Source: DASZTV01 sp035548125
Lineage (GTDB): Bacteria > Actinomycetota > Actinomycetes > JAFAQI01
NCBI GenBank assembly: GCA_035548125.1
Contig: DASZTV010000068.1
Span: 1-64,000, forward strand
Direction of reading: 5' to 3'
DNA length: 64,000 nucleotides
The notes beneath the pieces are model-generated. The model ran no database searches. It saw nothing but the letters and a program-made list of their open reading frames with translations, and was not told the origin of the DNA. The position numbers and the translations under genes were made by a program. Each line of letters opens with the position of its first letter. Positions within the stretch are counted from its first letter, which is position 1. Shown one piece after another: positions 24,610-32,993 of the stretch.

Positions 24610-25089
24610 ATGACTGATCCTGACCCGAAGCAGCGCTTCGAAAGCGTCGTGCGCGGCGGAGTACGTCGTCTCGACCTGTCCGGCTTCCGGAGTTTCATCC
24701 TGCGCGGCAACGTCGTCGACCTCGCGGTCGGCATCGTGATCGGCGCCGCGTTCACAGCGGTGGTGCAGTCGTTGGTCAAGGACTTCATCACGCCACTCGT
24801 GAGCATTCCGTTGGGGAAGGCCTCCGACTTCGCCAGTCGTCACTGGAGCCTGGGCGGCGCGCAGTTCTTCTACGGCGACTTCCTCAACTCGGTGCTGTCA
24901 CTGATCCTGATCGGCCTGGTCGTCTACTACTTCGTGGTGCGGCCGGTGAACCATCTGATGGAGCGGTTCAAGCCGAGCCCCGAGCCCGCGACGCCGACGA
25001 AGGTCTGCCCGGAGTGCCGCAGCTCGATTCCGGTCCAGGCCACGCGCTGCGCGTTCTGCACGGTCGTGCAGCCCGCCGCCGCGTCATAG
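24610..25089 (+). CDS. mscL: Large-conductance mechanosensitive channel with zinc-ribbon tail
   Basis: The 159-residue protein has the MscL first helix (FILRGNVVDLAVGIVIGAAF), a periplasmic loop and second helix (SVLSLILIGLVVYYFVV). It opens on membrane tension to release solutes during hypo-osmotic shock. Instead of the usual amphipathic C-terminal bundle it ends with CPEC-x9-CAFC, a four-Cys zinc ribbon. ATG 24610 is chosen because a purine-rich GGAGGGTGGGGTGG stretch precedes it. The stop overlaps the convergent Nudix gene by 6 bases. Confidence 0.9.
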   Translation: MTDPDPKQRFESVVRGGVRRLDLSGFRSFILRGNVVDLAVGIVIGAAFTAVVQSLVKDFITPLVSIPLGKASDFASRHWSLGGAQFFYGDFLNSVLSLILIGLVVYYFVVRPVNHLMERFKPSPEPATPTKVCPECRSSIPVQATRCAFCTVVQPAAAS

Positions 25090-25491
25090 CGCGCCGATCT
25101 TCCGAAGCTCGTCGAGCAGCCCGTCGGTCAGCGGAAGCCGCTCGAGCTCGGCCGGAGTGAACCAACCGACGTCGTCGGCGTCGTCGCCGGCCCGCAGGGT
25201 GCCGTCGATGACGCTTGCGGCGAAGTCGTGCACCAGGTAGCCGCCGAACAGCGGCGTGCTCAACAACAGCTCGCCGACCTCGACGCGCAGCCCGGTCTCC
25301 TCGAGCACCTCTCGGGCGGCGGCGTCGGCGTGTGACTCGCCCGGCTCGACCTTGCCGCCCGGGATCGACCAGCTGCCGCGAGCGGGCGGTCGCCCGCGCC
25401 GCACCAGCAACAGCCGTCCCGCGTCGTCCCGCACCACCGCTCCGGCGCACACGACGGGCCGAGGTTCAGGATTGCCGCCAGTGGGAATCAC
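25084..25491 (-). CDS. Nudix hydrolase (MutT-like)
   Basis: The 135-residue single-domain protein has a complete Nudix box GGKVEPGESHADAAAREVLE continuing ETGL (~46-69), where the Glu residues bind Mg2+ for hydrolysis of nucleoside diphosphate-X substrates. The small size and N-terminal VVRDDAGRLLLVRRGRPP resemble housecleaning MutT-type enzymes. The substrate cannot be predicted. It converges on mscL with a 6-base overlap. Confidence 0.9.
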   Translation of the reverse strand: MIPTGGNPEPRPVVCAGAVVRDDAGRLLLVRRGRPPARGSWSIPGGKVEPGESHADAAAREVLEETGLRVEVGELLLSTPLFGGYLVHDFAASVIDGTLRAGDDADDVGWFTPAELERLPLTDGLLDELRKIGAL

Positions 25492-25531
25492 GGGCTTGAC
25501 GCTCTCCCTTCATGGTGAGGACCGTTCAAGG

Positions 25532-26182
25532 GTGCACCCGGATCCGAAGTGCCCGCGATGCGCGGGCGACCTCAGGTCTCCTGGTCTGTGGTCCAGCGCG
25601 TGGAGCTGCGTGCGGCACGGTGACGTCGCGCCTTACACGGTGCTCACCCACACCGGGCCGGACGCCGTCGAGCACGTGGTGCAGCGACCGGGAGTACCGG
25701 TGTGGCTGGCGCTCAACCTCCCGTCCGGCTGGTTGTGCAGCGGGTTCGCCTATGCCGGCGACGAACGTACCGGCGCCCGCGCGACCGCGACCGCGATGTC
25801 CGGCCCCAGCCCGTTGGGCGGCCCCGCGGACCTGCTGCTGATTGCCGAGGAGCCGGGCGTGGGCCTGGGTGCCCGGCACGCGGGTCTGGCGGAGCCGGAC
25901 CCGGGCGCCGGCTTCGACCACGGCTCGGCGGACGCGAAGGTGGTGGTGGCCGGTCACCCGACGGCGTTGTGGAATGTCTCCGCGGCGCCGGACCGCGCCG
26001 TCTTCGTCGGTGAGGCGAAGGGGCTGTGGCTGTGGGCAGTGGTCTGGCCGGAGACCGCCGGCGTACTGCTGTACGACGGAGTGCACCTCACCGATCTGCG
26101 CGATCGAGTCGCCGTTCCCGACGTCGCCTTCGGCACGGTGTCCGCTCGATTGTCCGCAGCGCCCGTAACACTGTCCGGGTGA
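25532..26182 (+). CDS. DUF6758 family protein with N-terminal zinc ribbon
   Basis: The protein has 216 residues from GTG 25532; TGAGGA lies ten bases upstream, and family members start just before the CPRC motif. An N-terminal CPRCAGDL...C pattern looks like a zinc knuckle. The body matches DUF6758 of actinomycetes as I recall it: VPVWLALNLPSGWLCSGFAY, GPSPLGGPADLLLIAEEPG and a FVGEAKGLWLWAVVWPET segment. The function is unknown. The stop overlaps the next gene (GTGA), so it forms an operon with the RecB-like nuclease. Confidence 0.82.
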   Translation: MHPDPKCPRCAGDLRSPGLWSSAWSCVRHGDVAPYTVLTHTGPDAVEHVVQRPGVPVWLALNLPSGWLCSGFAYAGDERTGARATATAMSGPSPLGGPADLLLIAEEPGVGLGARHAGLAEPDPGAGFDHGSADAKVVVAGHPTALWNVSAAPDRAVFVGEAKGLWLWAVVWPETAGVLLYDGVHLTDLRDRVAVPDVAFGTVSARLSAAPVTLSG

Positions 26183-27084
26183 CCCAAGCGCGGCACTCGC
26201 TCCACGATCAGGGAGAGCTCGACCTCGCGGTACCGCCCCGGCTGTTCGCGGCGACGCCGTCGCGCCTGGACTCCTGGCTGGACTGCCCGCGCCGCTACCG
26301 CTTCAGCTACCTCGAACGGCCGACCCCTGCGAAGGGACCGCCGTGGGCGCACAACTCCGTCGGGGCCGCCGTGCACGGCGCCCTTGCGGCGTGGTGGTTG
26401 CTGCCGCTGGAGGGCCGTACGCCTGCCGCCGCCCGTCGGCTGATCCACGAGCGTTGGGTCGCGCTCGGGTTTCGTGACGACGCGCAGGCGGAGCTGTGGC
26501 GATCGCGGGCCGCCGAGATGGTGGAGCGGTACGTCACGACGCTGGATCCGGCCGATGAGCCGGTCGGCGTCGAGCGAACCGTCGCGATGAAGACGCCGCG
26601 ACTTGCGCTCTCCGGCCGGATCGATCGACTCGACCGCCGCGGCGAGGAGCTGGTCGTCGTCGACTACAAGACGGGGCGCCACCTGCTGTCCACGGACGAC
26701 GCGCGCGGATCACTCGCGCTCGCGGTCTACGCCGCGGCCGCGGCCGCAACGATGCGACGGCCGTGCCGGCGGGTGGAGCTGCACCATCTGCCGACCGGAG
26801 ATGTGGTCGTCTGGGAGTACTCCGAGGAGTCGCTGGAGCGTCAGCTCGGCCGGGTTGAGGACATCGGCGTCGAAGTCGCCGACGCTCACGCCGCGGGCCT
26901 GGCCGCCGAAGGCGACGTGGACGCGTTGAACGAGATGTTCCCGCCGCGCACCGGGCCGCAGTGCGGCTGGTGCGACTTCCTGGCGCATTGCAACGAGGGT
27001 CAGGCGGCGGCGCCGCAACGGGTGCAGCCCTGGGCCGGACTTGCTGACGACATCGTCTCGACGGTGGACGACGTAATCGACTAG
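26179..27084 (+). CDS. RecB-like PD-(D/E)XK nuclease with Fe-S cysteines
   Basis: The 301-residue stand-alone nuclease has GRIDRLDRRGEELVVVDYKTG (~138-158), the RecB active-site motif (GxxD, DYK). One Cys in LDCPRRYRFSYLE near residue 35 and three in CGWCDFLAHC near residue 270 match the four-Cys Fe-S arrangement of AddB/Cas4-type nucleases. It probably degrades or trims DNA ends in repair. The GTG overlaps the DUF6758 stop by 4 bases. Confidence 0.88.
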   Translation: MTQARHSLHDQGELDLAVPPRLFAATPSRLDSWLDCPRRYRFSYLERPTPAKGPPWAHNSVGAAVHGALAAWWLLPLEGRTPAAARRLIHERWVALGFRDDAQAELWRSRAAEMVERYVTTLDPADEPVGVERTVAMKTPRLALSGRIDRLDRRGEELVVVDYKTGRHLLSTDDARGSLALAVYAAAAAATMRRPCRRVELHHLPTGDVVVWEYSEESLERQLGRVEDIGVEVADAHAAGLAAEGDVDALNEMFPPRTGPQCGWCDFLAHCNEGQAAAPQRVQPWAGLADDIVSTVDDVID

Positions 27085-27106
27085 CGAGGGCGCCTGCGCT
27101 AGTGGT

Positions 27107-27952
27107 TCAGGTGGTCCAGAAGGTCTCGAGCGACTCTGCAACTGCGTCCGGATCGTCGACGGCGGGGGAGTGGCCGGTTCCGGGGAACGTGACGTACGGC
27201 GCTCCCAGTCGCTCTGCCATCTGTCGCTGTTCTTCCGGGGACCAGGCGTCGTCGTTCTCGCCGCAGGCGACCAGCACCGGTACGCCGGATGCGGCGAGCT
27301 CGCCGGTGCGGTCGGGCGCGTTGGCCAGCTCCTCACCCATGCCGAGCAGCGCGGCGGCGGGAGAGGCGAGGAAGCGCCGCTCGATGAACGCGCGGACCTC
27401 CGGCGGTTGCAACGCCGCCGCGGCGGCGTTGAGGGCTGCGGTCGCCTCCCACACCTGAGGGACACCGCCGTCGTGCAGCATCGGTCGCATCGCCTCGACC
27501 AGCGCCGCCCGGTGGCCGCCGAGCGCCCCCGGACCGGATCCGAGCAGGGTCAGCGAGCTCACCGGAGCGCCGCTCAGCACAGCCGCACGGCAGACCAGTC
27601 CGCCGAACGAGTGGCCGACCAGATGGAGCGGCTCGGGGGAGCCGGCGAGCAGCGACGCCACGTCTTTGGCGAGGGCATCGGTCGAGTAGGCGGTGAGGTC
27701 TTCGGGCCCCCCGGACTCGTACTGACCGCGCAGGTCGATCGCGGTCGCCCGCCGCCCGGCGCGGGCCAAGATCGGGAGCAGGTGCCAGAAGTCCTCCTTG
27801 CTGCCCGTGTATCCCGGCACGAGCAGCACGCCGCGCTTCGCCGCGCCACCCGGCGGCGGCGCCGCCAGCAGGGCGGCCAGCTCCCCCGACGCGGCAGGGA
27901 CCTTGGCAGGCGTTACCAGCGGGTCCGGCTGGAGATGCTTGGGCACGCTCAC
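27107..27952 (-). CDS. Alpha/beta hydrolase
   Basis: The 281-residue protein has the alpha/beta hydrolase core: VLLVPGYTGSKEDFW (oxyanion strand-loop), nucleophile elbow GHSFGG (Ser ~116), acid in VPVLVACGENDDAWSP and catalytic His in FPGTGHSP. No signal peptide is seen. It could be an esterase, thioesterase or haloperoxidase-like enzyme; the sequence does not decide. It converges on the RecB-like gene and is divergent from the ParA gene. Confidence 0.88.
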   Translation of the reverse strand: MSVPKHLQPDPLVTPAKVPAASGELAALLAAPPPGGAAKRGVLLVPGYTGSKEDFWHLLPILARAGRRATAIDLRGQYESGGPEDLTAYSTDALAKDVASLLAGSPEPLHLVGHSFGGLVCRAAVLSGAPVSSLTLLGSGPGALGGHRAALVEAMRPMLHDGGVPQVWEATAALNAAAAALQPPEVRAFIERRFLASPAAALLGMGEELANAPDRTGELAASGVPVLVACGENDDAWSPEEQRQMAERLGAPYVTFPGTGHSPAVDDPDAVAESLETFWTT

Positions 27953-28023
27953 GCGCCGACCGTACCGGTAGCCTGTGGAGCGCTTCGCAAGGCGTATTGC
28001 CCCCGAGCACTGGCAGGAAATCT

Positions 28024-28890
28024 GTGACGAGCTGCCGCACCTACGCCGTCGCCAACCAGAAGGGTGGCGTGGCCAAGACGACGACGGTCGCCTCGGTGGC
28101 GTCGGCGTTGGCGGAGCTCGGCAAGCGGGTACTCGTCATCGACCTCGATCCGCAGGCCTGCCTCACCTTCTCCCTCGGTCTGGACCCTGACACGCTCGAC
28201 CTGTCGGTCCACGACGTCCTGCTCGGGCGGGTGTCCCCGCGCATGGTGCTCGGGACCACGGCCGAGGGGCCCGACATCCTGCCGGCCACGATCGATCTCG
28301 CCGGCTGTGAGGCGCAGCTGCTCACCAGGACCGGCCGTGAGTACGCCCTGAAGCTCGCCCTCGACGAGGTGCGGTCGGACTACGACGTCGTGCTGATCGA
28401 CTGCGCCCCGACCCTCGGCGTGCTCACGATCAACGCACTCACCGCAGCCGACGAGGTGGTCGTGCCGCTGCAGTGCGAGACGCTCTCCCACCGCGGCGTC
28501 GGACAGCTGCTCGACACCGTCCATGACGTGCAGCGGCTCACCAACCCCTCACTCACGGTGATGGGAGTCCTGCCGACGCTGTTCGACAGCCGGACGCTGC
28601 ACGCGAAGGCGGTCCTCGCCGACATCGCGTCGCGTTACGGCGTCGCCGTGCTCGAGCCGCCGATTCCGCGCTCGGTACGGTTCGCCGAGGCCCCGGCTGC
28701 AGGCAAGACGATCATGCGGGCCGGCCGACGCACGCCCGGCGCCGTCGCCTACCGCGCGTTCGCGCGACGGCTCGCCGGCCTGCCGCCGGAGGAGATCGAG
28801 CTCCCGGCCGAGCCCCACAACGAGCAGGTCGACCGTCACGTGCCGGCGGAGTACGCCGATGCCGCAGTGCCAGGAGGAGATGCGACGTGA
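28024..28890 (+). CDS. Orphan ParA/Soj-family ATPase
   Basis: The protein has 288 residues from GTG 28024, with CAGGA at ribosome-binding distance. The deviant Walker A KGGVAKTTT (~13-21) has the signature Lys, and YDVVLIDCAPTLGVLTINAL is the Walker B and switch region. It corresponds to M. tuberculosis Rv3213c in gene order, which is not the chromosomal parA. No parB-like gene or parS site was recognised here. The downstream zinc-ribbon gene overlaps by 4 bases and is a probable partner. The C-terminal ~20 residues are acidic and variable. Confidence 0.88.
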   Translation: MTSCRTYAVANQKGGVAKTTTVASVASALAELGKRVLVIDLDPQACLTFSLGLDPDTLDLSVHDVLLGRVSPRMVLGTTAEGPDILPATIDLAGCEAQLLTRTGREYALKLALDEVRSDYDVVLIDCAPTLGVLTINALTAADEVVVPLQCETLSHRGVGQLLDTVHDVQRLTNPSLTVMGVLPTLFDSRTLHAKAVLADIASRYGVAVLEPPIPRSVRFAEAPAAGKTIMRAGRRTPGAVAYRAFARRLAGLPPEEIELPAEPHNEQVDRHVPAEYADAAVPGGDAT

Positions 28891-29231
28891 CGAGCTTCGA
28901 CCGGGTGCGGCCGCGTACCGCTTCGGCCCCGGCGGCCACCACGCCCGCGGCCGTCGACGCCGAGGGGAAGCGTGCGCTGTTCTCCGCCGCGACCGACGTC
29001 GTGCTGCCGAGTGTCGGGTCGGCGCTGGTCGAGTGCTCGCGATGCAACGAGCGGACGGTGCTCGGGCCGATGCAGGCGGTGCGCGCCGCGTTGCCGTCGC
29101 TGCACCTGGGCCTGCGGGTGAGCCACGGCGAGGAAGTCGTCGCAATCGGCATCCCACGCGACTATCCGTCGTACATGCGCTGCCCGGCATGCAATCGCCC
29201 CAGTTGGGTGCGTTTCACCTGGCAGGTGTGA
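28887..29231 (+). CDS. Hypothetical zinc-ribbon protein coupled to ParA
   Basis: The 114-residue protein has a Ser/Ala/Thr-rich N-terminus and ECSRC near residue 50 plus RCPAC near residue 102, two CxxC pairs that probably bind one zinc. AGGAGGA lies upstream and the GTG overlaps the ParA stop by 4 bases (GTGA). I do not recognise a named family. Its place suggests a role with the ParA ATPase. Confidence 0.75.
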   Translation: MTSFDRVRPRTASAPAATTPAAVDAEGKRALFSAATDVVLPSVGSALVECSRCNERTVLGPMQAVRAALPSLHLGLRVSHGEEVVAIGIPRDYPSYMRCPACNRPSWVRFTWQV

Positions 29232-29675
29232 TCAGAGCTCGGCGAGGAGCTCCTCGAGCGGCTTGTTGTCGACGACCATGTCGGTGATGCCGGCGACCTC
29301 GCCGCACTCGACGCAACGCAGCGCGACGACCAGCCAGCGTGCCTTGTCCTCGACCGCGTGGATGCCGAAGACCACCTCGGCGATCGACTGGCTGCACGCG
29401 GGACACTGCCACACGCCCGGGTAGGTCCAGTGCTCGCCCGAGTCGAGAACCTCGTTGACGTGACCGCCCGCCAGGCAGCGAAGGCGTGCGACGCCTTGCT
29501 CGGGATCACCCTCCACGTAGAACCACGCGGCGTCATCGCCGGAATGCGTCGGGTGCGTGCAGTTCGCGACCTTGGTCTCGGTCACCGCAGGGCAGCCGGG
29601 AAGGCGGAGCACCCATTCGACGACGTCGTTGACGTTCTCCGAGATGAGTCGCGGGCCGACCGATCGCAGTGCCAC
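29232..29675 (-). CDS. Hypothetical protein with zinc-ribbon cysteines
   Basis: The 147-residue protein contains CPAC (~91) and CVEC (~122) spaced like a zinc ribbon, and an earlier NCTHPTHSGDDAAWFYVEG segment. It has no signal peptide or membrane helix. It converges on the preceding zinc-ribbon gene with no gap (stops at 29231 and 29232). The family is not recognised. Confidence 0.72.
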   Translation of the reverse strand: MALRSVGPRLISENVNDVVEWVLRLPGCPAVTETKVANCTHPTHSGDDAAWFYVEGDPEQGVARLRCLAGGHVNEVLDSGEHWTYPGVWQCPACSQSIAEVVFGIHAVEDKARWLVVALRCVECGEVAGITDMVVDNKPLEELLAEL

Positions 29676-29713
29676 GGCAGTCCCTCCTGACGATGTGATG
29701 GCGACATCGGAGA

Positions 29714-31225
29714 CTACGACGCCGGGCTTGATCCTCCGTCGGTGCGACCGGCGCCGCCGCGCGAGCGACGCCGGCGCCGGGCGGGTCGGGGAGTGCCGTC
29801 CGCACTGCGCGGGGCAGCCGGTTCCGAGCTCCCTGCTGAGCCGGTCGCCGGCTTCCCGCCGGAGGCGACCCCGCCACGGGTGCGTTGCCGCTGGCGCGGG
29901 GCACCACTGCTTTGACGGCTTCGGGTGCCGCCGGACTCCGATCGCTGCGAGGCCTTCTTGGCGGGCGGGCGGCGTCGGCCGGTCTCGCCCAGGTCCTCGA
30001 TCTCCTCGGCCTCGAGCCCGGCGCGGGTGCGCGCCGACGCCGGGAGCCGCCCGGTTGCCGTCCGCGGGATCTCGAGCTCCTCATAGAGGACGTCGGAGGT
30101 GGAGTAGGTCTCTTCGGGCTCGGGGAACGGCAGGTCCAGGGCCTTGTTGATCATTCCCCAGCGATAGCCGTCTTCCCAGTCCACGAACGTGATGGCGGTG
30201 CCGGTCTCGCCGGCGCGGCCGGTCCGGCCGATGCGGTGCACATAGGTCTTCTCGTCGTCCGGGCACTCGTAGTTCACGACGTGCGTCACGCCCTGGATGT
30301 CGATGCCGCGGGCCGCGACATCGGTGGCGACGAGGATGTCGACCTTGCCGTTGCGGAACGCGCGCAGCGCCTGCTCGCGCGCACCCTGTCCCAGGTCGCC
30401 GTGCACCGCGGCAGCGGCGAATCCACGCTCGGTCAGGTCGGCGGCGATCCGGTCGGCCGACCGTTTGGTGCGGGTGAACACCATCGCGAGCCCGCGCCCG
30501 TCCGCCTGCATGACCCGCGCCAGGACCTCCGGCTTGTCGAGATGGTGGGCGCGGAAGACGAACTGACTGGTGGTCGGGACGGTCGCGCTCTCCTCCGGCG
30601 ACTCCGCGCGGACGTGCGTGGGGTGGCGAAGGTAGCGACGCGACAGGGCCACGACCGGGCCAGGCATCGTCGCAGAGAACAGCATGGTCTGCCGGTTCGC
30701 CGGGAGCTGGGAGACGATGCGTTCGACGTCGGGCAGGAAGCCGAGATCGAGCATCTCGTCGGCTTCGTCGAGAACCAGTGCCTTGACCTGCGAGAGGTCC
30801 AGCGCGCGCTGGTTGGCGAGGTCGAGCAGCCGGCCGGGTGTGCCGACCACGACGTCGACCCCCTTCTTCAGCGCGTCCAGCTGCGGCTCGTACGAACGAC
30901 CGCCGTAGACCACGAGCACGCGGGTGCCGCGGGGACCGCCGGCAAGGTCGATGTCGCGGGCGACCTGGCTGGCAAGCTCGCGGGTCGGCACCACGACCAG
31001 TGCCTGCGGCTTGCCGCTGGGATCGCCCGGCGTGACCCGGTGCAGGATCGGGATCGTGAAGGCAAGCGTCTTGCCGGTGCCCGTGCGGGCCTGACCGATC
31101 AGGTCGTGGCCCTTGATGGCCAACGGGACGGCGAGGGCCTGGATGGGGAACGGCGCGGTGATGTCGTGGCTTGCGAGAGTCGCGACGATGTCATCAGCGA
31201 CGCCGAGCTCGGCGAATGTCTTCAT
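29714..31225 (-). CDS. DEAD-box RNA helicase (RhlE-like)
   Basis: The 503-residue protein contains the Q motif (MKTFAELGVADDIVATLASHDITAPFPIQ region), ARTGTGKTL (Walker A), VLDEADEMLDLGF (DEAD), SATMP (SAT) and HRIGRTGRAGETG (motif VI). A C-terminal ~110-residue Arg/Ser/Gly-rich tail (RRRRRSRGGAG) probably binds RNA. The start at 31225 begins with the family MKTFAELG sequence; an in-frame start 45 bases upstream is less likely. It would remodel RNA during decay, ribosome assembly or cold adaptation. Same position as M. tuberculosis Rv3211. Confidence 0.93.
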   Translation of the reverse strand: MKTFAELGVADDIVATLASHDITAPFPIQALAVPLAIKGHDLIGQARTGTGKTLAFTIPILHRVTPGDPSGKPQALVVVPTRELASQVARDIDLAGGPRGTRVLVVYGGRSYEPQLDALKKGVDVVVGTPGRLLDLANQRALDLSQVKALVLDEADEMLDLGFLPDVERIVSQLPANRQTMLFSATMPGPVVALSRRYLRHPTHVRAESPEESATVPTTSQFVFRAHHLDKPEVLARVMQADGRGLAMVFTRTKRSADRIAADLTERGFAAAAVHGDLGQGAREQALRAFRNGKVDILVATDVAARGIDIQGVTHVVNYECPDDEKTYVHRIGRTGRAGETGTAITFVDWEDGYRWGMINKALDLPFPEPEETYSTSDVLYEELEIPRTATGRLPASARTRAGLEAEEIEDLGETGRRRPPAKKASQRSESGGTRSRQSSGAPRQRQRTRGGVASGGKPATGSAGSSEPAAPRSADGTPRPARRRRRSRGGAGRTDGGSSPAS

Positions 31226-31291
31226 GCGGTGACCGCTAAGTGTAGTCGCCCCGACCTCCGGGTTGCGCACCGCCCGTTATCGTCAGCCCCC

Positions 31292-31963
31292 ATGGCGGAC
31301 TGGACCGAGCCGATGAGCGAGGAAGAGCACCGGCAGGCGGTCGTCGATCTGCTCGGCATGCTCGCGCTGGCCGAGCTGACGGCGTTCGAGCGGCTGGCCG
31401 CGGACGCCGTGCTGGCGCCGACGCTGGCGGACAAGGCGGCGCTGGGTGCGATGGCGGTGGCAGAGTTCGGCCACTACCAGGTGCTGCACGAACGGCTCGG
31501 TTCGCTCGGTGTGGACTCGACGGTCGCGATGGCCCCGTTCGCAGCGGCGCTGGAGGCGTTTCACAACTCGACGACGCCTTCGGACTGGCTAGAGAGTCTG
31601 GTCAAGGCGTACGTCGGCGACGGCTTCGCCGCCGACTTCTACCGCGAGATCGCGGAGTTCATGGACGACGAGACCCAGCTACTGGTCGGCGACGTGCTCG
31701 ACGACACCGGTCACGCGGAGTTCGCGGTGGCGCACGTGCGTTCCGCGATCGAGTCCGACCCGGCGGTCGCCGGCAGGCTTGCGTTGTGGGCCCGCCGGCT
31801 CGTCGGCGAGGCGCTGGTGTCGGCGCAACGGATCGCGGTCGATCGGGACGAGTTGGCGCGCCTGATCGTCGGAGCGGGTGACCTGAGGGCGGTCGGAGAG
31901 CTGCTGGCCCGCCTCACCCAGCGGCACGGCGAGCGGATGGAGTCGCTGGGCCTGCAGGCCTGA
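31292..31963 (+). CDS. Ferritin-like fold protein (Rv3210c-like)
   Basis: The 223-residue all-helical protein has an EFGH (ExxH) motif near residue 56, a DTGH motif near 145, and acidic helices (LALAELTAFERLAADA, FMDDETQLL) that could complete a di-iron site as in ferritin-like or MiaE-type hydroxylases. The activity is not known. The ATG lies 8 bases after TATCGT, so it is leaderless. The long open frame upstream is a shadow of the divergent helicase. Confidence 0.82.
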   Translation: MADWTEPMSEEEHRQAVVDLLGMLALAELTAFERLAADAVLAPTLADKAALGAMAVAEFGHYQVLHERLGSLGVDSTVAMAPFAAALEAFHNSTTPSDWLESLVKAYVGDGFAADFYREIAEFMDDETQLLVGDVLDDTGHAEFAVAHVRSAIESDPAVAGRLALWARRLVGEALVSAQRIAVDRDELARLIVGAGDLRAVGELLARLTQRHGERMESLGLQA

Positions 31964-31975
31964 TCGGCGCGCCGG

Positions 31976-32203
31976 TCAGAGAGCGCCGAAGCCGACGCGG
32001 CGGGAGTCGGCGTCTGCGACCTCCACGTAAGCGAGCTTGTCCATCGCGACGATGACGCGGCGGCCCTTCTCGTCGAGCAGAGTCAGCGCCGGATCCTCGC
32101 TGCGCAGCGCCTTTTCGACGATCTGCTGGATCTCCTCGGGACTCTGCGCGCTCTCGATGACGATCTCGCGCGGGGCGCCCTTGACGCCGATTCGTACCTC
32201 CAC
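31976..32203 (-). CDS. DUF3107 family protein
   Basis: This 75-residue protein (MEVRIGVKGAPREIVIESAQ...) matches the DUF3107 family, conserved in actinobacteria beside this TetR gene (M. tuberculosis Rv3208A). It is predicted to be a small ATP-independent alpha/beta protein. The GTG start lies 7 bases after TAGCCT on the minus strand (32211-32216), consistent with a leaderless mRNA. Function unknown. Confidence 0.9.
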   Translation of the reverse strand: MEVRIGVKGAPREIVIESAQSPEEIQQIVEKALRSEDPALTLLDEKGRRVIVAMDKLAYVEVADADSRRVGFGAL

Positions 32204-32254
32204 GTGCGTCAGGCTAGTGGACCGTGCCGGACGGCGGAGCGAACGTCGCTCTGC

Positions 32255-32896
32255 TCAGGGCGAACCGGCCATCGGGTACCCCGCGATTCCCCGCCAGGTG
32301 AGCGCCTGGATCAGCTCGATGGCGCGCTGCTTCGGGATCCGCCCCGCCGAGTCGAGCCACCAGCGCGCGCTGATCTCGGCCGCTCCGGCGAGCCCGCAGG
32401 ACAGCAGCTCGGCGTCCTCGCGTCCCAGGCCGGTGTCGCGGGCGATGGTGTCCGCGATGGCCTCGACCGAGCGCTGCAACGCCCGATCCACCCGCTCGCG
32501 GACCGTCGGCTCGTTGCGCAGGTCCGACTCGAACACCAGCCGGAACGCGCCGCCGGGCTCGTCCACGAAGTCGAAATACACCTGGACGCAGCGAAACACC
32601 CGGTCGTGGTTGTCGCTGGTGCTCTCGAGCGCCTCCCGCACCTGCCGTTCGAGGGCGTCGGCGTGCAGGTCGAGCAGCGCGAGGTAGAGCTCGAGCTTGC
32701 TCGGGAAGTGTTGGTAGAGGACCGGCTTGCTGACTCCGGCACGCTCGGCGATCTCGTCCATCGCGGCTGCGTGGTAGCCCTGAGCGACGAAGACTTCCTG
32801 GGCGGCGCCGAGCAGTTGTTTGCGCCGGGCGGATCTGGGCAGCCGACGGCTGCGCTCGGTGGTGCCGCGTTCGTTCGTGCTCACGGCTTCGGTCAC
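32255..32896 (-). CDS. TetR-family regulator (Rv3208-like)
   Basis: The 213-residue protein has a TetR helix-turn-helix (AQEVFVAQGYHAAAMDEIAERAG followed by VSKPVLYQHFPSKLELY, ~30-70) and a ligand-binding domain with conserved WWLDSAGRIP. It belongs to the group kept next to DUF3107 across actinobacteria. A TACGCT -10 box on the minus strand (32906-32911) is 9 bases from the GTG. Its target genes are not evident from the sequence. Confidence 0.88.
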   Translation of the reverse strand: MTEAVSTNERGTTERSRRLPRSARRKQLLGAAQEVFVAQGYHAAAMDEIAERAGVSKPVLYQHFPSKLELYLALLDLHADALERQVREALESTSDNHDRVFRCVQVYFDFVDEPGGAFRLVFESDLRNEPTVRERVDRALQRSVEAIADTIARDTGLGREDAELLSCGLAGAAEISARWWLDSAGRIPKQRAIELIQALTWRGIAGYPMAGSP

Positions 32897-32993
32897 AGTG
32901 GGGGCAGCGTATCGATTCGTACCCCGGTCCTACGCCAAATGGCCGCAATACGGGGATACTGCATGCCAGTAGCCGGGATCGAGGAGTGCGTCA

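Noticed and set aside
29885..31291. N-terminal extension of the ferritin-like protein
   Set aside because: Antisense to the DEAD-box helicase; the clear leaderless ATG at 31292 begins the folded domain.
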